From positions 1-55,584 of the forward strand of contig ONCM01000016.1 of assembly GCA_900316305.1 (NCBI GenBank): a stretch of DNA of 55,584 bases. The letters run 5' to 3'. This document shows positions 17,526 to 25,276 of this stretch, in pieces. Made by a program: the position numbers and the translations under genes. The notes below the pieces were generated by a model. It saw only the letters and a program-made list of their open reading frames with translations. It searched no databases and was not told where the DNA came from. Position 1 is the first letter of the stretch; every line of letters begins with the position of its first letter. This DNA is from an uncultured Bacteroidales bacterium. GTDB taxonomy: Bacteria > Bacteroidota > Bacteroidia > Bacteroidales > WCHB1-69.

Positions 17526-17838
17526 AATAGAGTGGTTGCGAGGTGCTCAACATGAACTTGACGCCGAAATCGAGTATGTGCTTGGCAGGTTTGGATTTAG
17601 AGCCGCCCGGAAAACCTACAGAAGAATAATGGACGAGGTAGAGCGGTTGGCATCATTCCCCCATATCGGAGTGCAACATGAAAGTGCTACTTACAAAGGT
17701 TGTAAAGTTCGAAAAATTATCATTCGGCAAGTTACCGTTTTTTATTCACCCCAGCCTGACAAGGTAACGATTCTTGCTGTGTGGAACAACTACCAAGATC
17801 CCAACAGCATCCCATATCGTTTGTCTGAATTGGAATAG
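17515..17838 (+). CDS. RelE/ParE-family toxin (107 aa)
   Basis: The start ATG at 17515 lies inside the last codons of the antitoxin gene, in another frame, giving translational coupling. The product has the RelE/ParE layout: an N-terminal strand (FEIEWLRGAQHELD), two helices (EIEYVLGRFGFRAARKTYRR), then ASFPHIGVQHE, and C-terminal strands RKIIIRQVTVFYS and KVTILAVWNNYQDP. Such toxins are either ribosome-dependent mRNA nucleases (RelE) or gyrase poisons (ParE), and the sequence alone does not decide which. Convergent with the next gene, 15 nt apart. Confidence 0.8.
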   Translation: MVFEIEWLRGAQHELDAEIEYVLGRFGFRAARKTYRRIMDEVERLASFPHIGVQHESATYKGCKVRKIIIRQVTVFYSPQPDKVTILAVWNNYQDPNSIPYRLSELE

Positions 17839-17853
17839 ACCTATCGCCTATTA

Positions 17854-18432
17854 TTATTTTCCGAAACCCTCCACGCACAGCTCCTTAATGCGCTCTATGA
17901 CAATCTCCTGTTGGTCTTTATTAAGGAGCAGTCCAAACCGCACCTTTTTGGTCTTGTCTTTCGCGTTTTTATAGGTCAGACAGAGCGTTTCGTCCCCATC
18001 TCGCCCTTTAAATTTGTACCACGGATAAGAATATGCTTTCACTTCCAGGATGCAGTCCCACGGAATCCGCCACTCCTTGCTGAACAGACTTTGATGCTGG
18101 ATAAGCAAATCTTTGTCCGAATAGGTGACGAGCTCCTTCCCCTTGATCTGCCAAATCAGCAAGTCTAATACCATGAGCGTGTAAGCAACGGGGACACCAC
18201 AAATGATAAATGCCTGAATGAAAAGGTGTAAAAACGGCCAAAAACCGTCCAAACCCTGCCATCCGATTTCAATCATCTCGGAAATCACGAAATAAAACGC
18301 CATGAAGCAGAAAAATAACCCGATAAGCGTTGCTATACCGAACACCAAAATGTTATCCGGCTCCGGGCGGCTGCTCAGTAGTTTGGTACGGCCGTCAAGT
18401 TCATTAGTGTCTGATTCGTGGTTCGTTGACAT
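17854..18432 (-). CDS. Membrane protein of unknown function (192 aa)
   Basis: The start at 18432 gives MSTNHESDTNEL and leaves a TATTTTTG promoter box 19 nt upstream; the longer frame would run through the promoter. Two hydrophobic segments are clear: NILVFGIATLIGLFFCFMAF near residues 27-50 and FLHLFIQAFIICGVPVAYTL near 68-95. A cytoplasmic-looking C-terminal domain follows, with a PH-like strand pattern (LLIQHQSLFSKEWRIPWDCI, KVRFGLLLNKDQQ). It resembles short bacterial PH-domain membrane proteins, but this is a guess from layout only. It has no obvious partner gene. Confidence 0.55.
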   Translation of the reverse strand: MSTNHESDTNELDGRTKLLSSRPEPDNILVFGIATLIGLFFCFMAFYFVISEMIEIGWQGLDGFWPFLHLFIQAFIICGVPVAYTLMVLDLLIWQIKGKELVTYSDKDLLIQHQSLFSKEWRIPWDCILEVKAYSYPWYKFKGRDGDETLCLTYKNAKDKTKKVRFGLLLNKDQQEIVIERIKELCVEGFGK

Positions 18433-18451
18433 AGAAGTGTTTTTTCGACTA

Positions 18452-18459
18452 CAAAAATA
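18452..18459 (-). promoter_or_regulatory. Promoter -7 box of the 17854-18432 gene
   Basis: Minus-strand TATTTTTG, 19 nt before the start at 18432; it fixes the choice of start. Confidence 0.55.
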
Positions 18460-18528
18460 CAGTTTTTTATATCTTCGCAAAATTATATCTCCGCGTATCA
18501 CACGTATCTGCACGTAAAAAAAACGATT

Positions 18529-18897
18529 TCAGTCAATTGATAAATCTTCCAGCTTCAATCCTTTATCCAAAATCTGCATTGTGTTGAAATCCGGTCCCAG
18601 AAAATTGTATTTGATGGCCTCAACTAATTCTTCGTGTGTTATAGCAACACAAGAATCCTTCAAGATACCTTCGTTTATGTATCCCGCCAGCCAACCTGCA
18701 TGACATCCTGTGATCTGAACAATCTGGAACACTTTTCCTACTTCGTAACAATCTGCCAAGACAAAGGCTTCCCGTTCTGCAATCCCATCATGGTGATTCG
18801 TCAAAATAAAAACAGTCCCACCCCCGTAACAAGCATCAATTGGTTTCGCAGCTTCTGGAAATATCTTTTGTTTTGTATGATTTTTCATTCTATTCAT
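18529..18897 (-). CDS. Small protein of unknown function (122 aa)
   Basis: The start at 18897 (MNRMKNHTKQK) is preferred because a TACTTTTG box ends 13 nt upstream; a start three codons later is also possible. There is no signal peptide or membrane segment. Features include GGGTVFILTNHHDG, LADCYEVGKVFQIVQITGC, HAGWLAGYINEGIL and a C-terminal DKGLKLEDLSID. Three cysteines and two histidine sites are present, but no known metal site was recognised. It could be an immunity or stress protein; no function is assigned. Confidence 0.5.
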   Translation of the reverse strand: MNRMKNHTKQKIFPEAAKPIDACYGGGTVFILTNHHDGIAEREAFVLADCYEVGKVFQIVQITGCHAGWLAGYINEGILKDSCVAITHEELVEAIKYNFLGPDFNTMQILDKGLKLEDLSID

Positions 18898-18910
18898 ATT
18901 TTTCAAGCGG

Positions 18911-18918
18911 CAAAAGTA
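18911..18918 (-). promoter_or_regulatory. Promoter -7 box of the 18529-18897 gene
   Basis: Minus-strand TACTTTTG, 13 nt before the start at 18897. Confidence 0.5.
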
Positions 18919-18996
18919 CAACAAATACTCATAGCCTCACAATATTATAAATGATCATAGTAAATTCAACCAGGCAAAGGCAACCACTGCCACAAT

Positions 18997-19542
18997 TTAC
19001 TCGTTTGGAATCCACGGCAACGCATTTTCGTCTTCTTTAAATGCAGCGTAATACTCGTCTGGGGATACCATTTTGTTCAAAATTTCCTGTCCGGCACCCT
19101 TTGCGAACAATGCTTTAGAAGCATATTGTTTCGTCTGCAAGTTCTTGATTTCGACCACAATCCAGTTCTCAGGGTAATAATAATCGAAAGGAATTGTGTC
19201 ATGTCTCTCTTGAATATGGCAACACACAAACAGACTGTCGCCGTAGATCAGGTCAACGGGACCGTTATTCGCCACAGTCGAATCCCCTTTCAGGGCGTTG
19301 GTGGAACAAATATTCCAACCATCTTCAAGCTTCATTAGTTCCACAGGTTTTGCAACTGGCATTCGAGGAGCGTCGTCCGGACCGACAGCACATGTAAGGA
19401 AAGTGGTCCGAGGTTTACCATAGAGCTGTTCCATCTTCTTGCTATTCAACAACTTGTCAACCGCCTTGCCCCAGAAATGCTTGCACCCTACACACAGCAC
19501 CGTGCTTAAACAAAGCAGAACTATTACACCTATTTTTCGCAT
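18997..19542 (-). CDS. Lipoprotein of unknown function (181 aa)
   Basis: The N terminus MRKIGVIVLLCLSTVLCVGC is a type II signal peptide with the lipobox CVGC, so residue 20 should be lipidated and the protein membrane anchored. The mature part begins KHFWGKAVDKLLNSKKMEQ and continues with mixed strands (PVDLIYGDSLFVCCHIQ, YYPENWIVVEIKNLQTKQY) to a C-terminal ALPWIPNE. No domain was recognised. It lies 55 nt downstream of, and on the other side of a heptad repeat from, no related gene; it may be read through into from neither side. Confidence 0.55.
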   Translation of the reverse strand: MRKIGVIVLLCLSTVLCVGCKHFWGKAVDKLLNSKKMEQLYGKPRTTFLTCAVGPDDAPRMPVAKPVELMKLEDGWNICSTNALKGDSTVANNGPVDLIYGDSLFVCCHIQERHDTIPFDYYYPENWIVVEIKNLQTKQYASKALFAKGAGQEILNKMVSPDEYYAAFKEDENALPWIPNE

Positions 19543-19579
19543 AAGAATGTGATTACATACTATCTTATTTCCCCGCAGA

Positions 19580-19614
19580 ACTGCTAACTGCTAACTACTA
19601 ACTTCTAACTACTA
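19580..19614. repeat. 7-bp tandem array (ACTGCTA type) overlapping a gene end
   Basis: Heptads ACTGCTA, ACTGCTA, ACTACTA, ACTTCTA, ACTACTA. The TAG stop of the GH97 gene (19598-19600) is the end of the third unit, so the last residues of that protein (VVRS) are encoded by repeat sequence. Confidence 0.85.
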
Positions 19615-21685
19615 TCGCTGCTCCTCCACCCGGCGCCAATTCCACTTTTAGTTTGCCATCGGCGGGAACAACCATCGTTTTCTTCTGATAGTCAATGCCT
19701 TTGCGGTGGGCGTTGGGGCCATCGATGAACATCGTGACCGTGCCGGAGGTGATGCCCAAAGCCTTGAGGTCGATTTCGAAAGTGCGGCGCTCCCAGTCGG
19801 TGAGGGCGCCAATGTACCAGGTATCGCCTTTGCGTTTGGCGCTAATCACGAAGTCGCCAACCTGGCCGTCCAAAATGCGGGTCTCGTCCCACACGGTGGG
19901 TACGTTGGCGATGAACTCCGTGCATTCAGGTTCCTCCAAGTAAGCGGACGGTGCATCGCAAAGCATGGCGAAGGGTGCGTCAAAGACCACGTACTCAGCC
20001 AGTTGCCGGCAGCGTGTACCCTGACTCATCGGCTCGTTCCAGCTCGGATGGTAACACCACTTGGCAGCGTTGCGCATCGCGCCTTGGGTAAAGTCCATTG
20101 GACCGGCGAGCATCCGGATGAAGGGAATCGTGACCTCGTAGGTCACCATATCCACGTCAGAACCGACCCACTTGCACTGTTCCAGCCCGAAAACGCCCTC
20201 ATAGTTGAGCACGTTGGGGTAGGTGCGGCTCAGTCCCGTCGGCTTGTACGCCCCGTGGAAGTCGATGAAGAGGTGGTATTTGGCGGCAGTGGCGGCCATC
20301 CGCTCGTAGAAGTTGACCACAATCTGGTCGTCGCGGTCCATGAAATCGACCTTGAATCCCTTTACGCCCATCTCGGAATAGTGCTTGCAAACGCGCTCCA
20401 TCTCCTGGTCCATGGCGGCGTACCCAGCCCACAGCACGATGCCAACGCCTTTGGATTCACCATATTTCACTAACATCGGCAGGTCTATTTCGGGAATCAC
20501 CTGAAAGAGGTCGGCCTCGCCGTTCACGGCCCAGCCTTCATCCAAAATCACGTACTCGATGCCAAACTTAGCCGCGAAATCGATAAAGTATTTGTAGGTG
20601 TCGTTGTTGATGCCGGCCACGAAATCCACACCCCAGATGTTCCAGAAGTTCCACCAATCCCAAGCCACCTTGCCGGGCTTAATCCACGAGATGTCAGCCA
20701 CTTTCGATGGTTCAGCCAGCAGATAGACAAGGTCGTTATCCACTAATTCCTTGTCGTGTTCGGCGATGGCAATTACGCGCCACGGGAACGCCCGTGTGCC
20801 GGCGGTTTTGGCGATGTAGTTTTCCCTATCTTTCACCACATATTGCAGATTGTTGTGCCCGCCTTGCTCCCACTTCTTCGGCAGCGGCGCGAAGTGACCG
20901 ACCATCGAGTTGCCGCTCGTGTGCTTGAGGTACATGCCAGGATAGTCGCGCAGGTCGGCCTCGGTGATGACGGCCGTGCGGGGGTGCCAAACATTCAAAT
21001 TGCTTTCCCAAGAAGGAATATACTTTTGCGACACCAACAGCGGCAGGAAAGCCAGACGATGATTGTCCATACGGCTGAGCAGCGTATCGGTGTACTGATT
21101 CTCAAAAGAGGTACAATATTGCCCGGAAAAGTATCCGTTCTTCGCAGGTTCTCTATTGACGTATGGAATTAATACCCTTGTATTCTGATAGTTGCCCGTT
21201 GACCACATCAGTGGTGTCTCACCCGAAAAATTGAACTCCGCTATCTCCTGCTTGATGACGAGGGAGTCCTTCCGCTTCGTCACAAAACGGTAAGCAATGC
21301 CGGAATTGTAAGCGCGAAATATAACCTGAAAATCGCCCTTAAAACTGATTATCAGCTCATTGTAATTGTCTTCGATTGAACTTTTGCGATAGAAAGGCGA
21401 GGTGACCGTACGGTTTACCGACTGTCGTTCCGTCTTTAGCACATTCGGTTTCCGGCCAAGAAGGGTACCATCCGCCAACTCTAACCCGATATCGGAAGAG
21501 GCGATGAAAACACTTCCATTTTCGTCAAAATCACCCATAGTGTTGCGGACGGAATAGTTGAGCTGGCCCGTCGAGCAATTGACAACCACCAGAAGTTTCC
21601 CGTCAGGGGAATAAAGTCGCTCTTTTTGTGCGGAAAGGGTCACGAACAGGCCGCAAAACAGCAGCAGAAGGAGGTGTTCTTTCAT
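19598..21685 (-). CDS. Glycoside hydrolase family 97 (alpha-galactosidase or alpha-glucosidase)
   Basis: Exported glycosidase of 695 residues, the normal length for GH97. A signal peptide ends near SAQ (residue 19). Domain order is an N-terminal beta-sandwich, a (beta/alpha)8 barrel (about 290-570) and a C-terminal beta domain. Barrel landmarks are KVAWDWWNFWNIWGVDF, YVILDEGWAVNGEADLF, GFKVDFMDRDDQ near residue 447, and YEGVFGLEQ. In GH97, retaining members carry an aspartate nucleophile on this strand while SusB-like inverting members do not. The KVDFMDRD segment therefore favours the retaining alpha-galactosidase-like group; that is inference. It probably works in the periplasm on host or dietary glycans. 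No susC/susD pair is adjacent. Confidence 0.9.
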   Translation of the reverse strand: MKEHLLLLLFCGLFVTLSAQKERLYSPDGKLLVVVNCSTGQLNYSVRNTMGDFDENGSVFIASSDIGLELADGTLLGRKPNVLKTERQSVNRTVTSPFYRKSSIEDNYNELIISFKGDFQVIFRAYNSGIAYRFVTKRKDSLVIKQEIAEFNFSGETPLMWSTGNYQNTRVLIPYVNREPAKNGYFSGQYCTSFENQYTDTLLSRMDNHRLAFLPLLVSQKYIPSWESNLNVWHPRTAVITEADLRDYPGMYLKHTSGNSMVGHFAPLPKKWEQGGHNNLQYVVKDRENYIAKTAGTRAFPWRVIAIAEHDKELVDNDLVYLLAEPSKVADISWIKPGKVAWDWWNFWNIWGVDFVAGINNDTYKYFIDFAAKFGIEYVILDEGWAVNGEADLFQVIPEIDLPMLVKYGESKGVGIVLWAGYAAMDQEMERVCKHYSEMGVKGFKVDFMDRDDQIVVNFYERMAATAAKYHLFIDFHGAYKPTGLSRTYPNVLNYEGVFGLEQCKWVGSDVDMVTYEVTIPFIRMLAGPMDFTQGAMRNAAKWCYHPSWNEPMSQGTRCRQLAEYVVFDAPFAMLCDAPSAYLEEPECTEFIANVPTVWDETRILDGQVGDFVISAKRKGDTWYIGALTDWERRTFEIDLKALGITSGTVTMFIDGPNAHRKGIDYQKKTMVVPADGKLKVELAPGGGAAIVVRS

Positions 21686-21705
21686 AATTGTGAGGTTTTA
21701 GGCGG

Positions 21706-21713
21706 CAAAGATA
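21706..21713 (-). promoter_or_regulatory. Promoter -7 box of the GH97 gene
   Basis: Minus-strand TATCTTTG, 20 nt before the start at 21685. Confidence 0.55.
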
Positions 21714-21747
21714 CGGAAATTACGGATTCGAACGGATTTCCGTAACC

Positions 21748-21775
21748 GTAGAGACGTTTCATGAAACGTCTCTAC
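21748..21775. repeat. 28-bp palindrome, copy 5
   Basis: Perfect palindrome with GTAGAGACG arms and centre TTTCATGAAA, identical to copy 4. It lies 9 nt downstream of the rfbC stop codon. Confidence 0.9.
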
Positions 21776-21784
21776 AGACGGGGA

Positions 21785-22333
21785 TTAGTATTCAAATGGG
21801 GAATCGAAATCCGCAAAACGTTCTCCCATCATGTCCTTTTCCGATGTAATCGGGTTCTCCACCTGCCAGTCGATGTTCAAATCTTTGTCGTTGAAGAGGA
21901 TACAACCTTCGGAGGCCTTGTTGTAGAAGGCGGAGCACTTGTAGGCGAAAACGGTGTCGTCTTCCAACGCGGCGAAACCATGCGCGAAGCCGGTAGGCAG
22001 GTAAAACTGGCGGAAATTGTCGGCGGTGAGCAACGTGGAGACATACTGCCCATAGGTGGGACTGCCTTTGCGGATATCGACGGCAAAATCGAGGACCGCA
22101 CCGCGCAACACGCGCACGAGCTTGGCCTGCGCAAACGGCGGCTTCTGGAAATGCAATCCGCGCACCACGCCCTTCTGCGAACACGACTGGTTGTCCTGCA
22201 CGAAATCGTCCGTAATTCCTAACTCTTTGAATCTTTGTTCGTTATAACTCTCGAAAAAATACCCACGGTCATCCTTGAAAACCGTCGGCTCGATGATTAA
22301 TAATCCTTCTATTTTGGTTTTGATTATTTCCAT
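21785..22333 (-). CDS. rfbC: dTDP-4-dehydrorhamnose 3,5-epimerase
   Basis: Third enzyme of dTDP-L-rhamnose synthesis, epimerising C3 and C5 of dTDP-4-keto-6-deoxyglucose. The sugar feeds lipopolysaccharide or surface glycans. 182 residues, the usual length. Landmarks are DDRGYFFESYNEQRF, DNQSCSQKGVVRGLHFQ with the catalytic His, KLVRVLRGAVLDFAVDIRKG, FYLPTGFAHGFAAL and YNKASEGCILFNDKDL. The other rfb genes (rfbA, B, D) are not in the window, so the gene is isolated. A palindrome follows it and two heptad arrays precede it. Confidence 0.95.
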   Translation of the reverse strand: MEIIKTKIEGLLIIEPTVFKDDRGYFFESYNEQRFKELGITDDFVQDNQSCSQKGVVRGLHFQKPPFAQAKLVRVLRGAVLDFAVDIRKGSPTYGQYVSTLLTADNFRQFYLPTGFAHGFAALEDDTVFAYKCSAFYNKASEGCILFNDKDLNIDWQVENPITSEKDMMGERFADFDSPFEY

Positions 22334-22338
22334 TATAT

Positions 22339-22395
22339 GGTTTAAGGTTTAAGGTTTAAAGTTTAAGGGTTATAGGTTATAGGTTAGAAGGTTAG
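22339..22395. repeat. 7-bp tandem array (GGTTTAA / GGTTATA type)
   Basis: Eight heptad-spaced units: GGTTTAA three times, AGTTTAA, then, after one extra G, GGTTATA twice, GGTTAGA and AGGTTAG. It starts five bases before the rfbC start codon, so it forms the rfbC leader. Stops are phased on both strands in the first half. Confidence 0.85.
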
Positions 22396-22413
22396 TGCAT
22401 ATAGACGTTTTTT

Positions 22414-22447
22414 ATTCATAATTCAGCATTCATAATTCATAATTGTA
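22414..22447. repeat. 7-bp tandem array (ATTCATA type) at the ClC gene end
   Basis: Heptads ATTCATA, ATTCAGC, ATTCATA, ATTCATA, then ATTGTA. It abuts the TAA stop of the ClC gene (22448-22450). The unit sequence is the same as in the array before ahcY, 10 kb away. Confidence 0.85.
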
Positions 22448-24235
22448 TTAGTCTTCGGAGTTGTCCGCAATAAACGTCTGGTACTCCGACAAAAACTTCG
22501 CCTTCGAAACGAACCCGATGTATTTCCGTTCGCGGGTGATGACAGGCATGTTGAAATTGCCGGTGCGCTTGAACTTTTCGAGCACGGTAGCGGCCGTGTC
22601 ATCATCGTAGATAAATTCTTCGGGCTCAATCATCAGGTCCTCCACATGGATTTTGTCATAGAGTTCCTGCTTGAAGATGATGGCGCGGTGGTCGTCCATG
22701 ACCAAAAGACCGGAGAAATAGTCGTCCTCATCCACCACGACGAAGAGGTTGCGCTTGCATTGGGCGATGACTTCGGTGTAGGTGCGCAAAGTGCTGTGGA
22801 TGGGGATAGTGAGGATGTTAGTGTCAATAGTCTGATGCCAAGGCAATTTGCGAAGCGCGTACTTGTCTTTGTTGTGGGTACGGAGGTTGTCCTTCTCGGC
22901 CAGCGGCTGCGTATAAACGGAGTATTTCTCAAACGGGTTGACGCAGAGATAGGAGCAGGCAGCGGTGACCATCAACGGAATCAGCAGCGTGTAGCCTGTT
23001 GAGGATTCGGCGATTAGAAACATTGCCGTGAGCGGAGCCTGCATCACGCCGGTCATCACGCCGGCCATGCCCGCGAGGATAAAGTTGACGTAGGGCAGGT
23101 CTATGCCGAGGAAGACGTGCGAGACGTGCGCCACCAAAAATCCGGTGAACGCGCCGACGAAGAGGGTCGGGGCAAAAACGCCGCCCACACCGCCAGCCGT
23201 CGTGGTGAACGTGGTGGCGAAGACCTTCATGAGGATGATGCCGATGACAGCCAACACCAGCAGCCCTTCGTGGCCCATCAATTTCAGCAACGGAGAGTTG
23301 TTGAAGACAGAGAGCCAATCACCATGCAGCAAATCGTTGATATTATTGTAACCTTCACCGTAGAACGCGGGGAAGAGGTAGATGAGCAGACAGAGAGCCA
23401 GCGAACCGACCAGCGCCCGCACATAGACCTTCTTGATTTTGCGCATCTGCTTCTCAATCCAGCGGGAAGTGCGCAGGAAATAGACAGAGACGAACCCGCA
23501 AAGCGCACCCAAAATGATGTAAAACGGGATGTTGGCCACCGAGAAACCTTGCGTGCCTTTGATGGTAAACATCACATCCTGACCGAGGAAGAGGACGGAC
23601 ATCACCGTACCAGTCGCGGCGGAAAGCAACAGCGGCAGGAGGGCACTGCCGGTGAGGTCAAGCATCAGCACCTCGAAGGTGAAGACCAACGCGGCGATGG
23701 GTGCCTTAAAGATAGCAGCCATGGCAGCTGTGGAACCGCAGGCTAATAACAGCGTGGTCTGCCGTGTGTTAAGGTGAAAGAAGCGCGCCACGTTCGAACC
23801 GATGGCGCTGCCGGTGAGCACGATGGGAGCCTCCAATCCCACAGAACCGCCGAACCCGACGGTGATGGCACTCGCCACCATCGAGGAATAGACGTTGTGG
23901 AACCGCAGTTTGCCGTCGCTCTTACATATGGATTTTAGCACGATGCTCACGCCATGACTGAGGTTGTCGCGCACGACGCGCCGCACGAACAACAACGTGA
24001 GGAATATGCCGATAGGCGGGAAAATCAGGTAGAGGTAGTTGATATCTGTCACCGCGAACGCCTGGCTCAGCAACCGCGTGGTGAAGTGCAGCAGGTTCTT
24101 GATAATAATGGCTGCAGCCGCTCCCAGTACGCCAATCAACACACTGAGAATCAGCACAGTAGTCTTGTCCGCGAAATGCTTCTTCACGAACCGCCGGAAC
24201 CGGGCAACCGCATATAAAAACCGCCTGTTTTTCAT
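22448..24235 (-). CDS. ClC-family chloride channel/antiporter with CBS domains (595 aa)
   Basis: Inner-membrane ClC protein that moves chloride, often in exchange for protons. The start at 24235 (MKNRRFLYAVARFRRF) is preferred; the longer frame would enter the divergent gene and cross the promoter. About ten to twelve hydrophobic helices span residues 25-450. ClC signature segments are GFGGSVGLEAPIVLTGSAIG (about 130, gating glutamate present) and GGVFAPTLFVGAFTG (about 355). A pair of CBS domains (about 460-590, ending FNMPVITRERKYIGFVSKAK) probably binds adenine nucleotides and regulates transport. Confidence 0.93.
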   Translation of the reverse strand: MKNRRFLYAVARFRRFVKKHFADKTTVLILSVLIGVLGAAAAIIIKNLLHFTTRLLSQAFAVTDINYLYLIFPPIGIFLTLLFVRRVVRDNLSHGVSIVLKSICKSDGKLRFHNVYSSMVASAITVGFGGSVGLEAPIVLTGSAIGSNVARFFHLNTRQTTLLLACGSTAAMAAIFKAPIAALVFTFEVLMLDLTGSALLPLLLSAATGTVMSVLFLGQDVMFTIKGTQGFSVANIPFYIILGALCGFVSVYFLRTSRWIEKQMRKIKKVYVRALVGSLALCLLIYLFPAFYGEGYNNINDLLHGDWLSVFNNSPLLKLMGHEGLLVLAVIGIILMKVFATTFTTTAGGVGGVFAPTLFVGAFTGFLVAHVSHVFLGIDLPYVNFILAGMAGVMTGVMQAPLTAMFLIAESSTGYTLLIPLMVTAACSYLCVNPFEKYSVYTQPLAEKDNLRTHNKDKYALRKLPWHQTIDTNILTIPIHSTLRTYTEVIAQCKRNLFVVVDEDDYFSGLLVMDDHRAIIFKQELYDKIHVEDLMIEPEEFIYDDDTAATVLEKFKRTGNFNMPVITRERKYIGFVSKAKFLSEYQTFIADNSED

Positions 24236-24252
24236 AGGAAAACTCAAGGCGG

Positions 24253-24260
24253 CAAATGTA
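24253..24260 (-). promoter_or_regulatory. Promoter -7 box of the ClC gene
   Basis: Minus-strand TACATTTG, 17 nt before the start at 24235; it supports that start. Confidence 0.5.
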
Positions 24261-24291
24261 CATAATTTTCGATACGGTGCAATATATTTTG

Positions 24292-24299
24292 TATTTTTG
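24292..24299 (+). promoter_or_regulatory. Promoter -7 box of the 24314-25270 gene
   Basis: TATTTTTG, 14 nt before the start codon at 24314; divergent from the ClC promoter 32 bp away. Confidence 0.55.
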
Positions 24300-24313
24300 C
24301 CGTTTGTTTCAAG

Positions 24314-25270
24314 ATGTTCAAACGCGTTTTGGTCATATCGGCAATGGTCCTGCTCTGCTGGACGACGGCTTTCCCCCAAAAGAAGGCCGATTTCCGTATG
24401 TGGGAGGACAGCCTCTGCCACCTGCGCGACCGCGTGATGGCCGAATCCGATGAAACCACGAGACTGGCTCTGAATGAGGACTTTATGACGCTTCTAGAAG
24501 AGGTGCTGCAGATGCCCGATGCCTTCAAATTCACTTGGGATTCTGTCAAAAATTTCAGCGTTTTGGCCTCCCCCGACAACGTTTTCAAGATTTTTACGTG
24601 GTATGTGGTGAAAAACAACTACGACATCGAGAATTTCGGCTTCATCCACGTCTATAACGATGCTCGCAAGAAACACGTGCTCTATCCGCTCTATGACAAG
24701 CGGCAGAACATCGACTACCCCAAGACGCTGATCGGCAACCACAACCGCTGGTACGGCGCGGTCTATTACAAGTTGATTCCCGTGAAGGAGAAGAACACCA
24801 CCTACTACACACTGCTCGGCTGGAATGGCAACGATCTCTTCACCAACCAGAAACTAATTGAAATTCTGCACTTTAATAAAGATATGACCCCGATTTTCGG
24901 CGGGCGCGTCTTCAAAAACTACACCGAAAAGGTGGCACGGGTCATCTTCGAATATTCCAAAAACGCCACCATGTACCTCAACTACGAAAACCAGGAGTAC
25001 CTCGTCAGCACCGGTAAATATAACCCCAAGACCCGTGACTATGACTACAAACGGGTGCGTTGCGACATGATCATCTTCGAGGAGTTGATCCCAATGGATG
25101 AGTCGATGAAGAATGTGCCGGCCTACATGGTGCCGGAATCCAGTCTGAATCAAGGTTTTATCGAAGAAGACGGCAAATGGGTGTTCCAAAAGAACGTGCA
25201 CGGCTCGAACCCCGACAAGGTGCGACCCGACTACCAACATAAAAACCGAAACTACTATTCTGTACAATAA
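24314..25270 (+). CDS. Conserved exported protein of unknown function (318 aa)
   Basis: A signal peptide (MFKRVLVISAMVLLCWTTAF, cleavage near PQ) is followed by a helical part (RMWEDSLCHLRDRVMAESDE, LLEEVLQMPDAFKFTWDSVK). A beta-rich domain comes next (IFTWYVVKNNYDIENFGFIH, YYTLLGWNGNDLFTNQKLIE, TPIFGGRVFKNYTEKVARVI). It is recognisable as a type of exported protein seen repeatedly in Bacteroidales genomes but never assigned a function. It lies 6 nt before manA on the same strand, so the two are probably co-transcribed. A cell-envelope role is inference from export only. Confidence 0.65.
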   Translation: MFKRVLVISAMVLLCWTTAFPQKKADFRMWEDSLCHLRDRVMAESDETTRLALNEDFMTLLEEVLQMPDAFKFTWDSVKNFSVLASPDNVFKIFTWYVVKNNYDIENFGFIHVYNDARKKHVLYPLYDKRQNIDYPKTLIGNHNRWYGAVYYKLIPVKEKNTTYYTLLGWNGNDLFTNQKLIEILHFNKDMTPIFGGRVFKNYTEKVARVIFEYSKNATMYLNYENQEYLVSTGKYNPKTRDYDYKRVRCDMIIFEELIPMDESMKNVPAYMVPESSLNQGFIEEDGKWVFQKNVHGSNPDKVRPDYQHKNRNYYSVQ

Positions 25271-25276
25271 TATAAT

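Noticed and set aside
19598-22333. Polysaccharide utilisation locus around the GH97 gene
   Set aside because: No SusC/SusD pair or hybrid sensor is adjacent; rfbC and the small lipoprotein do not form a glycan-degradation set.
22339-22447. Possible CRISPR array from short repeats
   Set aside because: The units are contiguous 7-mers with no spacers of 25-40 bp and no cas genes nearby.
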